Part shown: piece by piece, positions 25,188 through 34,330 of the stretch | How positions within the stretch are numbered: position 1 is the first letter of the stretch | Layout: the number at the start of each line of letters is the position of its first letter | Source: Alphaproteobacteria bacterium | GTDB lineage: Bacteria > Pseudomonadota > Alphaproteobacteria > Rs-D84 > JAERRO01 | Direction of reading: 5' to 3' | DNA: 54,437 bases | Assembly: GCA_016735395.1 (NCBI GenBank) | Contig: JAERRO010000007.1 | Location: 1 to 54,437, forward strand | Notes under the pieces: generated by a model | Database searches by the model: none | The model's input: the letters and a program-made list of their open reading frames with translations, nothing else | What the model was told of the DNA's origin: nothing | Made by a program: the position numbers and the translations under genes

Positions 25188-26501
25188 TTAGTCGACGAAA
25201 GGATTTTTAGTAGCCTTAAATTCTAGTTTAATAGAAATACTCTCTAGTTGAAATTGTTTTGCGAGGGACTTTGCGAGATACAGTCTATATCCTTGAGGCA
25301 GATCTCCCGGTCGGTTTAGAAATATAGTAAACTTGGGCGGTTTAAAGTGTGTTTGAGTGATATACTTTAGTTTAATAGGTCTTTTAATCTTCGAGTATGG
25401 TGGAGATTTTTTATCTACGGCAGTCTGTAGCCATTTGTTAAGTTGATTAGTTTTGGTCTTGATGAGTGTTGCCTCTCGAAGTTTTTGAATATTATTTTGC
25501 AGGGTTGTCATATTCCATTTATCTATTGCAGAGACAGGAATAATCAGAGGTTTAGTAATTTGAAAGAACCTTTTGTGAAAAAAATGGTTGATGTCTGCCA
25601 GTATCGTTTTCCTTTGAGAATCAGGAATGAGGTCCCACTTATTTAGAACTATAATGATACCCTTTTCTTTTTCGATGATATCCATCGCTAGTCTTTTATC
25701 AAAAGCATTCATACCAGCTTGAGCATCGATTAAAAGCAGAACTATTTGAGAAGAAAAAATAATTTTTTGAGCTTTGATATCCATAATAATATCGAGTCGT
25801 CCGTGCAGGTCGTTTCTTTTTTTTCTACCTGCGGTATCGATGAGAGAGATATCATCGTCAAAGAGTTCTGCGGGTACAAACACGGAATCTCTAGTCGTCC
25901 CTTCTATAGGACTTGTGGCGAGCCTATCTTGTTTAGTCCAAGAGTTTATTAGAGTCGACTTCCCTGCATTAGGTCTACCTACGACGGCAATTTTGAATTC
26001 TACGGCTTTGGCATCGTCTACAGACTCACCTAGATTATTTTGAATTAGATCTATAAGTTGACTTTTTCCCGTGCCGTGTTCTGCGGAGACAGGAGTTATA
26101 TTAAAAGGGAGAGTTACAAAATTGGAGAAATCGAATTTTGACGAGTCCGATTTATTTATGACCCCAATGATAGTCTTATCGAAAGAGAATGCGAACCTTA
26201 TAATTTCGTCATCTCGATGTGTAATTCCTGCGATACCGTCTAGCACGATGATAACGAGATCTACCTCTTCTATAATATTTTTCCACAGTGTTGGAAAGGT
26301 ATTCCAAGACAATTTTATATTTTCTAGTCCCGGAGAATCATAAACGACATAAGAGTCATTATCTACGGTTAGCTTCCCTTCAATGATATCACGAGTAAGA
26401 TTTTCCTGATTTAATACTAGAGCGGAGTTAGACTTCGAGAGCAAGTTAAATAGTGTAGACTTACCAACATTAGTTCTCCCTATAAGCAATATTTTTTTCA
26501 T
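25188..26501 (-). CDS. der: double-GTPase ribosome assembly factor Der (EngA)
   Basis: Der has two tandem GTPase domains and a KH-like domain and acts in 50S biogenesis. Domain 1 has GRTNVGKSTLFN, DSPG (usually DTPG) and INKSD. Domain 2, from about residue 170, has GRPNAGKSTLIN, EGTTRDSV, DTAG and LNKWD. The C-terminal KH-like part has LKYITQTHFKPPKFTIFLN. The 437-residue length is normal. The dnaG stop overlaps its ATG (ATGA), so the two are co-translated. Confidence 0.95.
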   Translation of the reverse strand: MKKILLIGRTNVGKSTLFNLLSKSNSALVLNQENLTRDIIEGKLTVDNDSYVVYDSPGLENIKLSWNTFPTLWKNIIEEVDLVIIVLDGIAGITHRDDEIIRFAFSFDKTIIGVINKSDSSKFDFSNFVTLPFNITPVSAEHGTGKSQLIDLIQNNLGESVDDAKAVEFKIAVVGRPNAGKSTLINSWTKQDRLATSPIEGTTRDSVFVPAELFDDDISLIDTAGRKKRNDLHGRLDIIMDIKAQKIIFSSQIVLLLIDAQAGMNAFDKRLAMDIIEKEKGIIIVLNKWDLIPDSQRKTILADINHFFHKRFFQITKPLIIPVSAIDKWNMTTLQNNIQKLREATLIKTKTNQLNKWLQTAVDKKSPPYSKIKRPIKLKYITQTHFKPPKFTIFLNRPGDLPQGYRLYLAKSLAKQFQLESISIKLEFKATKNPFVD

Positions 26502-28144
26502 ATTCTATCCTTTTTATTTTGCGATGCTATATATTTTTGAATGTATTCTCTTCTAGTAAAAATATCGTCAAATGCCGGCAGTTTTATATTAACGACGGAC
26601 TTCAACAGATCTGGAAAATTACTATCGACGATCTCTTGAAAGTCTTCTACAGAGATTTTGTTATTATCATTTTTTGCATATTCTGTTATGAATGTACTTA
26701 TCATAAATTGCAGAAGTTCGTTAATTTTATCGTTATAGATATCTATATATTCGATCTCTGGCACATCTAGAATTAGATCTGGGTTCATAAAAATGACCTT
26801 GACTATTTCTCTATCGAAGTAGGAGGTTTGCACTGACGGAATTTTATTTAATTTAGTTTTCTTCTTATACCGTGAGAACCGAAAAATTTTATCCTTTATG
26901 TCGGAGGTATAGTTTCTTTTAAGGATATTATCTTTAATCTCTGCGATGTCGTTTATCAGATTCAGTTCTGCTTTAGCCCTATGATTAGGATCATCTTGGT
27001 TTATATTTTTAAAATGAAATTGGAATAGGAACTCTGGTATATTGAGGCTACCTTCGACAATCTCATAGAATTTTTGTTTACCATTTTCCATAATAATCTG
27101 GTCTGGGTCTTTATCCAACGGCAGAGTTACAACGGTAAAAATATTATTAACATTGATATCTGGCAACAGCCGTTTAGTCGCACGATAGCTAGCATTAAGT
27201 CCTGCGGTATCACCATCGAAACACAGGATCGGTATACATTGTCTCTTCCACAGATTTTGCATTTGTAGTACAGAAATAGCGGTACCTAGAGTTGCTACGG
27301 TATTATTTATATTGACATTTGTCAGTGCAATTACATCGATATAACCTTCTACTACGATGATATCTTTTTGCCTAGAATCGATTGCATTTCTAAAGTTAAA
27401 AAGGACGGTCTTCTTCGAGAAAAGTCTATTTTCGGCAGAATTGATATATTTAGGCATCTGTTGATCATCTAGAACTCTACCACCAAAAGCGATACACCTA
27501 TTCTTATAATCTAAAACTGGAAACATAATTCTTCCGTAGAATGCATCATATTTACGATTTTGTTTACTAGTTTTAATGATACCTAGAGCTTGAGCAATTT
27601 CCACCCATTTTTGTTTATCGGCAGGAATATCGTCTATAAAACTTTTGTACTTCGGAGAGAATCCTAGAGCTTGACTTTTGATAGTATCGAGAGAGAGTTT
27701 ACGACTACTGGTCAGATATTGCAAAGACGAAGAATTTGCTAGAAGTTGTTTATGATACCAAGATTTGAGCCATTCCATAAATTCTATATCGAGTTGAAAT
27801 TGAGATATTTTTTCTTTATCTTTGGCAGAATATTTAGGGAGTTGCACTCCGGATCTATCGGCAAGTTCTTTTAATGCCTCTGGAAAAGACAACTTTTTAA
27901 AATCTATCAGCCATTGAAAGGCATCGCCTGAAACTTCACAACCGAAGCAGTGGTAGAAACCTTTATCGTCATTGATGTGGAAAGAGGGGGTCTTTTCGTT
28001 ATGAAATGGACAGCAGGATACGAAAGTATTTCCCCGCCGTTGCAAGGAGATACTATCTCCTATCAGTTCGGAGAGGACAGTCCTTTGAACGATTTCACTT
28101 TTAATTCTATCTTCGATCATACTTAACCTATTATTTTGAGTCAT
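26498..28144 (-). CDS. dnaG: DNA primase DnaG
   Basis: DnaG makes RNA primers at the replication fork. The CHC2 zinc finger is intact: CCPFHNEKTPSFHIN…YHCFGC. The TOPRIM core has DIIVVEGYIDVIAL and CFDGDTAGLNA. The C-terminal helicase-binding region is short and divergent. Starting at the ATG (28144) gives 548 residues; the track adds one TTG codon. A perfect TATAAT (28153–28158) ends eight bases before this ATG and there is no Shine–Dalgarno sequence, suggesting a leaderless transcript. The rpoD gene that often follows dnaG is not here. Confidence 0.94.
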   Translation of the reverse strand: MTQNNRLSMIEDRIKSEIVQRTVLSELIGDSISLQRRGNTFVSCCPFHNEKTPSFHINDDKGFYHCFGCEVSGDAFQWLIDFKKLSFPEALKELADRSGVQLPKYSAKDKEKISQFQLDIEFMEWLKSWYHKQLLANSSSLQYLTSSRKLSLDTIKSQALGFSPKYKSFIDDIPADKQKWVEIAQALGIIKTSKQNRKYDAFYGRIMFPVLDYKNRCIAFGGRVLDDQQMPKYINSAENRLFSKKTVLFNFRNAIDSRQKDIIVVEGYIDVIALTNVNINNTVATLGTAISVLQMQNLWKRQCIPILCFDGDTAGLNASYRATKRLLPDINVNNIFTVVTLPLDKDPDQIIMENGKQKFYEIVEGSLNIPEFLFQFHFKNINQDDPNHRAKAELNLINDIAEIKDNILKRNYTSDIKDKIFRFSRYKKKTKLNKIPSVQTSYFDREIVKVIFMNPDLILDVPEIEYIDIYNDKINELLQFMISTFITEYAKNDNNKISVEDFQEIVDSNFPDLLKSVVNIKLPAFDDIFTRREYIQKYIASQNKKDRI

Positions 28145-28202
28145 CAAAATGCATTATATCATAAATTGTAGTCTAGAAAGTTTAAAAATCAAATAAGATA
28201 AA

Positions 28203-28769
28203 CTAGATCCAAAATATCAAAGCTAGTAATAGGAGAGACAGTAGGATAATAAGTTTAAAATGTTTAGTAAATATAAAGTTAAACTCTTTTTGAAATTTAG
28301 AGAGTATCCAGATCGAGATTGCGAACCGCAGTCCCCTTCCAATTAAAACGGTCGTTATAAAAACAGGAAAAGACATAGAGTACATTCCGGCTACAAAAAC
28401 GGTCAACTTAAATGGCAGTATAAAAGTTGCACCTACAAAAACTACGATCCACCCATATTCTTCCATCAGTTTGTATGTTGAGGCGATTTTTTCTTGTGGT
28501 ACGATATGGTTTAAAAAAGGTTCTATTCCGTTAAAAAACAAGGCACCTAGAAAATAGCAAATTATGGCACCGATAACGGAGGAGAGTACGGCGACGATCC
28601 AAAGGTTTCTATATTTTATTTTATTTTTCAGAGCAATCAATGGCATAAAGAACATCTCTGCGGGGATATGTAGAAATATAGCCTCAAGAGCGACTAGCAG
28701 GGAAAGCAGAGGGTAAATAATTTTGGAATTTACGGTATCTTCTAAATATTTTTGAATTTTTTTCTGCAT
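28203..28769 (-). CDS. DedA/YqaA-like membrane protein (VTT domain)
   Basis: This 188-residue membrane protein belongs with the SNARE-associated (VTT) group, closest in layout to YqaA. Hydrophobic helices alternate with IPAEMFFMPLIALKN near residue 36 and a re-entrant-like segment, YGWIVVFVGATFILPFKLTVFVAGMYSMSFPVFITTVLIGRGLRFAI. The glycine and arginine of the last segment are conserved in the family. Family members are linked to membrane homeostasis and, in some cases, undecaprenyl-phosphate recycling. Which role applies cannot be told here. It lies 12 bases after xthA on the same strand. Confidence 0.75.
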   Translation of the reverse strand: MQKKIQKYLEDTVNSKIIYPLLSLLVALEAIFLHIPAEMFFMPLIALKNKIKYRNLWIVAVLSSVIGAIICYFLGALFFNGIEPFLNHIVPQEKIASTYKLMEEYGWIVVFVGATFILPFKLTVFVAGMYSMSFPVFITTVLIGRGLRFAISIWILSKFQKEFNFIFTKHFKLIILLSLLLLALIFWI

Positions 28770-28781
28770 ATTTATGTTCTG

Positions 28782-29555
28782 TTATATATCTAAAGTTAAT
28801 TTAATAGGAGTATGATCGGATGGTTTCTCGAGCAGTCTATACTCTGTTAGTATTTCCATAGATCGAACTTTTCCGACAAGATTTTTTGTAGTTAAAAAAT
28901 AGTCTAAACAGATACCTTTATTGAGATCCCTTCTAGTATTTCTATAACTCCACCATGTATAAGAGTTTTTCGTCGGATATAGGAATCTAAATATATTGGT
29001 CCAGCCATCGGCGGTCCAGTCAGTCATAAATTTTTTAGCTTCATCCGAGTAGATTGCTAGATTTTTTATAATTTTTTCATCATAGACATCTTGAGATGCG
29101 AGAACAATGTTAAAGTCTCCAGCGATTACTATGTTATCGTATTCACCTTTGACGGTCTCTATATATTCAGAAAATTTCTTCGTCCATTCCATCTTATAGA
29201 AGAACTTTTCGGATCCTATATCTTGTCCGTTAGGCATATAGACATTTATAAACAAAGTGTTATCTATGACGGCTTGAATAAATCTAGCATTGGGATCTTC
29301 GGCAAAAGTAGGGAGTCCTTTAATGACATCTTCAGCCCTCGATTTAGAGACAATAGCTACCCCATTATAAGACTTCTGTCCTATGGCAGTTATATTATAC
29401 CCTATGGTATGAAAGAAATCTATCAGTTCATCTATCTTTTCCATCTTGATCTCTTGCAGAAGCAGTACATCTGGTTTTTCATTTTCTATTATCTGTTGCA
29501 CTATATGAAGTCTAGCGCGAATAGAATTTATATTAAAAGATATGACTGAAAACAT
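28782..29555 (-). CDS. xthA: exodeoxyribonuclease III (AP endonuclease)
   Basis: XthA is the Mg-dependent AP endonuclease and 3' exonuclease of base excision repair. The 257-residue protein shows the full motif set: SFNINSIRARL, DVLLLQEIKM (metal-binding Glu), YNGVAIVSK, GDFNIV (catalytic Asp and Asn), YTWWSYR, CLDYFLTT and SDHTPIKL (catalytic His). The length is normal. It is divergent from addB. Confidence 0.95.
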   Translation of the reverse strand: MFSVISFNINSIRARLHIVQQIIENEKPDVLLLQEIKMEKIDELIDFFHTIGYNITAIGQKSYNGVAIVSKSRAEDVIKGLPTFAEDPNARFIQAVIDNTLFINVYMPNGQDIGSEKFFYKMEWTKKFSEYIETVKGEYDNIVIAGDFNIVLASQDVYDEKIIKNLAIYSDEAKKFMTDWTADGWTNIFRFLYPTKNSYTWWSYRNTRRDLNKGICLDYFLTTKNLVGKVRSMEILTEYRLLEKPSDHTPIKLTLDI

Positions 29556-29679
29556 TTTAGATAGTAGTAAAAAAATAGTAATAAATCAAGAGGTACAACT
29601 AATTCTAAACATATTTAAACTTAGTTAACTTGCGAAATTTAAAAAAGCAAATAGACTAGTTAAAGGCGGGAGTATTATT

Positions 29680-32469
29680 ATGACTTTACAAGAATCAACT
29701 TACAAATTAAAAGTAGGATTTGAAGATTTTTACAGTTTATTATCGTCTACCGTCAAAAACGATGTTAGCGGAGACATATTGATAGTTCCGAAGTCTATAG
29801 TATCACACGGGTTAAAAGACAGACTATTAAAAAGGGGTTTTGTAGGATTATTGCCAAAAATAATGACCTGGCAGGAGATACTATCTGAATCTGGAGGTTT
29901 ATTAGTCGGCGAAAATTGGGTAGACGATAATCGGCATAAAAACATTTTTGTAATTTTATCTATTATGGAGTTCGTTCAAAAGAGAGACGACACATTAACA
30001 TATAGTCGTGCTTTCAGCGAGAGCGAGCTATTAAAAAGATGGCTAGACGGAAACGACAGAGACGGAATAGAAGACTTTTCCACGGAACTAGAGAACATAA
30101 TTAGCGAATACTCTGTCAGTTATAAAAGTTATAATCACGACAACAAGATGAACTTATTACGAGACTTTTTATCTTGGTACGAAGACAACAGTTCTAGATT
30201 TTTTTATAAAGAAAAAAGCAGACGGTTATCAAAATTGCACAATTACTTTAAGAATTTTTCAGGTTCTATCACGGGAGTCTTGACTTTAGATAATATATCA
30301 TTTGACAGGAGGGAGTTGATCCGTGGAATATCATCGAACAGTAAAAGTTGCCTAATTTTGCCTTACAGTTTTACAGAGAAACTATCCGCAGATAGTCCTA
30401 TAGACATTGATAATCAGCTTCGTAGTTTCATAGAATATACTGGAGATATGGTTCTAGAACAAGAAGAGAATTTGCAGAGCCGATTTGCGAAGATATTCGA
30501 AGGTTCTATCTTTGACGAGGGGTTAAAAAACAGAATTGTAAAGAACGGTGATATGGAAAAAGTAGAAGAGCTATTGACTACAAAATATGATGATATGTTA
30601 AATATATTATCGAGCAATCTAAACACAGACTTATTAAACGGTGAGAGACCTATAATAGTCACGGGTTGTTATGAAGAGGCATCGTTATTAGAGAATCATC
30701 TATCGGCATTAAATTTCAGTACAAATCACGAGTACCCTATAAACGGAATAGAAAGTCTGAGCGGGATATTCATAATCCAATTATACAATTTTATACTAGA
30801 AGATTTTAGCATCTCCGACCTTCTAGGAATATTACATCATCCATTTCTAAACGAGGGAGAAAATTATAAAAGTATGTTATCTTACTTTGAGAGAGAAGTA
30901 TGTCATAAAACGAGATTAACAAGTTTAGAAGATACGATTGAAGTGGCTAAAAGGTGGCTAGAATTATTACCTAACGATAAAGAACTAGAATTCGGAGAGA
31001 TTGAAAAGACAGAGATAATAAAATATGCGACAGAATTATTGGCATATCTAAAAAGTCTAAACGAAATTATAGGTTCGACTAGAAACAAAGAGAAGTCTTA
31101 TAACAAGGCGGAGTTAAAATCATTATTTACAAACATATTATCTAACATAGATACAGAGGAGCAGGATGAAAATTTATTCTTCACTAACCTATTTACATTT
31201 TTAGAAGATCTACCGAAAATTGATTTTAAATTGACCGACTTTAGGATTGTCTTAAAATATTATATAAAGGGCGAAACACATTATAGAAAAATAAAAGACA
31301 TTAGGATAGTCGATATTAGCGATATAAATTTATACAGAGATAATTATAGTAAAATTTATGCATATAATATGAGCGAAGAGAGCTGGGGCAAGAGGCAAAC
31401 TCACGAGCAGTTTCCGCCGTTACGACCGACTAGAAGCACTGCGAATTTTGAGTACGGATGCAAAAACTTTTTAAATCTATTTAGTCAGTCTAACACCAAA
31501 AAAATAGTATTTCTCCGCAGTTCTTATAAAAACGGCGAGATTCAAATCGAGTATAACATCTTGAGATATTTTAAGGAAAAATTACGATTAGCAGGTCTAT
31601 CTATTACATCGTCAAGTTATGAAGTAAATTACACTATTACTAATCAAGAAAATTTGACACCTGATTATATAAACATTTCTAGCAAGAACTTTCCTAAAGA
31701 GCTATATGTTAGTCATATAGAAAGTATAATCGACAGTAGCGAAACTTTTTATCACAAGCAGATATTGAAGTTGAGAGAAACTAGAACTTTGACTTCAAAA
31801 TGGGATTATGGGGAATTGGGCAGTCTAATTCACGAGGCTATAGAAAATTACATTAAACAGGGAGATTTTGACGGAGATCTAGAATCGTGTCTATCGTCTT
31901 TTAAGAAACATTACGAACTAAAATCGCGGGGCAATCTAGGCCAGCTATCGTATGCGATAAACAGTATAAAAAATGCTGGAACTTTTTTATATAACAATCT
32001 AGAGAATTTATACAACATAAAAAAGAGCGAAGAGAAATTAAGCGGACAACTATTTGGAGGTGTCTTCAGTGATGTTAAAACCAGTGCGGTAGTCGATTTA
32101 ATCTGTTATCAAGAAGACAAATTAAAATTTATAGACTTTAAAAGTTGGAATTTATCTAAAAAGCATTATAAAATACAGCTACCTATAATATACAAATTGC
32201 TAGAACAGAGTGTCTCGTATGAAAGTTATGCTAAAAACATTGAGTCTAACATCTGGTATCATATGAGTTCATCGAGAAATTCTAATATTGCAAAATATGA
32301 TGCTTTTACGATGGAGAAGGAATATAAATCTTTAGATGATGATTTATCGAAAAAAATAGAATATAATAATGGTATGTATAAGCTACTATTTAAAAGAAGA
32401 TCCAGAGATTTTCTATATTCTCTATTTAGATATGACAGTCGTGGGACATACGGTACTAATCTAATCTAG
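29680..32469 (+). CDS. addB: AddB-type double-strand break repair nuclease
   Basis: AddB pairs with AddA to resect double-strand ends for recombination. The 929 residues fit the alphaproteobacterial form. The N-terminal half is a degenerate helicase-like region with no Walker A visible. The C-terminal quarter is a RecB-type PD-(D/E)XK nuclease: WDYGELGSLIHEAIENYI, then SAVVDLICYQEDKLKFIDFKSW (D…DxK) and KIQLPIIYKLLEQ. GGGAG precedes the ATG. AddA is normally adjacent; it is not in this window. Confidence 0.85.
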   Translation: MTLQESTYKLKVGFEDFYSLLSSTVKNDVSGDILIVPKSIVSHGLKDRLLKRGFVGLLPKIMTWQEILSESGGLLVGENWVDDNRHKNIFVILSIMEFVQKRDDTLTYSRAFSESELLKRWLDGNDRDGIEDFSTELENIISEYSVSYKSYNHDNKMNLLRDFLSWYEDNSSRFFYKEKSRRLSKLHNYFKNFSGSITGVLTLDNISFDRRELIRGISSNSKSCLILPYSFTEKLSADSPIDIDNQLRSFIEYTGDMVLEQEENLQSRFAKIFEGSIFDEGLKNRIVKNGDMEKVEELLTTKYDDMLNILSSNLNTDLLNGERPIIVTGCYEEASLLENHLSALNFSTNHEYPINGIESLSGIFIIQLYNFILEDFSISDLLGILHHPFLNEGENYKSMLSYFEREVCHKTRLTSLEDTIEVAKRWLELLPNDKELEFGEIEKTEIIKYATELLAYLKSLNEIIGSTRNKEKSYNKAELKSLFTNILSNIDTEEQDENLFFTNLFTFLEDLPKIDFKLTDFRIVLKYYIKGETHYRKIKDIRIVDISDINLYRDNYSKIYAYNMSEESWGKRQTHEQFPPLRPTRSTANFEYGCKNFLNLFSQSNTKKIVFLRSSYKNGEIQIEYNILRYFKEKLRLAGLSITSSSYEVNYTITNQENLTPDYINISSKNFPKELYVSHIESIIDSSETFYHKQILKLRETRTLTSKWDYGELGSLIHEAIENYIKQGDFDGDLESCLSSFKKHYELKSRGNLGQLSYAINSIKNAGTFLYNNLENLYNIKKSEEKLSGQLFGGVFSDVKTSAVVDLICYQEDKLKFIDFKSWNLSKKHYKIQLPIIYKLLEQSVSYESYAKNIESNIWYHMSSSRNSNIAKYDAFTMEKEYKSLDDDLSKKIEYNNGMYKLLFKRRSRDFLYSLFRYDSRGTYGTNLI

Positions 32470-32471
32470 AA

Positions 32472-33431
32472 TCATTCAACGGCTGTTATGGCTCTAATAC
32501 CACCATCTGCGGATAATTGAATAACATGAAACTTTTTCTTAACATCTTCGAGGAGATCCAGTTGACTATAGTGATCTGAAGTCTCTAGAATTCTATCTAC
32601 GAGAGTTTTGTATGCCCCTTGAACGGACTCTGCATGAATAGTTGTATAAAAATGCGAGTGTCCTGTATTTACGATGGACCACAAAGCAGATGCATTTTGC
32701 ATAGAAATTTCCGATCCTATTATTGCATTGGGAGAAAATCTTACTATTAGATCTATAAGATGCTGATAAGAAAATTTGTTAGTCGCTTGAGTTCTAGAGA
32801 GTATAAAATGTATATGATTTTTTTGTGGTACAGACAACTCGTGTGTATCTTCCACCGTGATAATCCTCATAGAACTTTTGAGTTGTGATATTATGTAGTT
32901 TAAAAGAGAAGTCTTCCCCGTCGCCGTTGCCCCACTAATAATAATAGGTTTACCTGATTGAATTAAAAATTGAATCTTACGAAAGGCATCGTCTGGCAAA
33001 TCATATTCTGTCTTATTGATCTGTTTCAGAGGTTGTCCCTCCTCTACATGATAAGAGCCTAGATCATACCCTCCGGCTTTTGTTGCAGTTCTAATGACGA
33101 GTGCTACTCCTCCCTTTGAGTCTTTAGAATCGAACATAACATTTTTACCGATTATTCCAGAAAATCTATGTTCTCCGGGCAGTGTTGCATATATCATAGG
33201 AAAGCCAGATTGCGGATTGAAAGACAGTTGATAAAAAGAAGAAATTATATGAAACAGATCTTGAAAATATTTTGTGGTGAGTTTTGGATCCTTTTGTTCT
33301 ACCCATTGCGGATTCATATTCCGCAGTCTCAACCAAACCGAGTGAGTATTATTGACGGCAATTTCTTCTATCCAAGGCAAAGAATACCATTTATGTAGAG
33401 GTTTTAAAATTTCATTAAGTACAATTGACAT
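32472..33431 (-). CDS. VirB11-type secretion ATPase
   Basis: VirB11 is a hexameric ATPase of type IV secretion systems that works at the cytoplasmic face. Domains in the 319 residues are an N-terminal domain (LNEILKPLHKWYSLPWIEEIAVNN…), then the RecA-like ATPase. The ATPase has Walker A GATATGKTS (167–175), ITVEDTHEL, the degenerate Walker B stretch NAIIGSEIS and the His box TTIHAES. AGGAG lies before the ATG. No other vir genes flank it: addB is convergent and comF lies upstream. Scattered T4SS genes are usual in Rickettsiales. Confidence 0.88.
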   Translation of the reverse strand: MSIVLNEILKPLHKWYSLPWIEEIAVNNTHSVWLRLRNMNPQWVEQKDPKLTTKYFQDLFHIISSFYQLSFNPQSGFPMIYATLPGEHRFSGIIGKNVMFDSKDSKGGVALVIRTATKAGGYDLGSYHVEEGQPLKQINKTEYDLPDDAFRKIQFLIQSGKPIIISGATATGKTSLLNYIISQLKSSMRIITVEDTHELSVPQKNHIHFILSRTQATNKFSYQHLIDLIVRFSPNAIIGSEISMQNASALWSIVNTGHSHFYTTIHAESVQGAYKTLVDRILETSDHYSQLDLLEDVKKKFHVIQLSADGGIRAITAVE

Positions 33432-33505
33432 CGTTCTCTCCTATATAAATTATATATTAAAAAGGTTGTTTAGTAAACCCTAGAATCTACTTTGAAACAT
33501 TTCAT

Positions 33506-34330
33506 TTAAAAGCTTTTGTCTGTGTGAGCTACAGATATTATTCTCACGGATCTAGCTCCCTTCTCTAACAACTCTTTGGAACAGGAATTTGCGGTAGCAC
33601 CGGAAACTAGAACATCGTCAACGAGTAGTATATTTCTATTTTTGATATCGTCTATATATTTAACTAAAAAGGCATCTTCTAAATTTTTCCTACGGTCTTT
33701 CACAGACAGATTCTTTTGAGGGGCATCAAATTTACACCTAGTCAAAGCCCTAAAATTGATAGACACATTTACATCTTGCCTCTTCAACTTTTTATATAGA
33801 CTTTTGGCTAGCATAGCAGATTGATTGAAGCCTCTTTTAACTAATCTCTTTTTATGCAGAGGAACGGGAACTATAATTAGATCTAGATTTTTCCAGTCAT
33901 CGAGGAACGATGCATTATTATTTTCCATAAATTTCAGTGCAAGTTGTCGACCTAAAAAGTCTATTGATCTCATCTTATTATTATATTTGAGACCGAGTAT
34001 TAACTTTTTGATCAGCTCTTCGTAGATAAAACAAGTTTTGGCTTCAAAAAAATTCGGTTCATATTTATGACAGTTAAAACAGATAGTACTATCTTCGGGT
34101 TTAACTTTAGAACACAACCTACAGGAATTTTCGGAAGGCACCTTATATTTTAATTCTACAAAGCAGTTATGACAAACGGAGGAGGCTTCAGTGATAACAT
34201 TGTGGCACCCTAGACAGACATTGGGATAGATAAAACTAATAATATTCCACCCTATCTGCGATATTTTCGATCTAGTAGTTTTGAAAGATATTAAAAATTG
34301 AGGTATGTATCTTGAGTACAGTTTTACCAT
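33506..34330 (-). CDS. comF: ComF-family phosphoribosyltransferase-like protein
   Basis: ComF-type proteins combine a zinc-finger region with a PRTase fold and are tied to DNA uptake or repair. In 274 residues there are two CxxC-rich clusters (CLGCHNV…CHNC and CRLC…CFNC). These are followed by LIIVPVPLHKKRLVKRGFNQSAMLAKSL and the PRPP-binding loop ILLVDDVLVSGATANSC. The length is normal. The start overlaps the end of the upstream OmpA-like gene by 7 bases, so the two share a transcript. Confidence 0.9.
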   Translation of the reverse strand: MVKLYSRYIPQFLISFKTTRSKISQIGWNIISFIYPNVCLGCHNVITEASSVCHNCFVELKYKVPSENSCRLCSKVKPEDSTICFNCHKYEPNFFEAKTCFIYEELIKKLILGLKYNNKMRSIDFLGRQLALKFMENNNASFLDDWKNLDLIIVPVPLHKKRLVKRGFNQSAMLAKSLYKKLKRQDVNVSINFRALTRCKFDAPQKNLSVKDRRKNLEDAFLVKYIDDIKNRNILLVDDVLVSGATANSCSKELLEKGARSVRIISVAHTDKSF

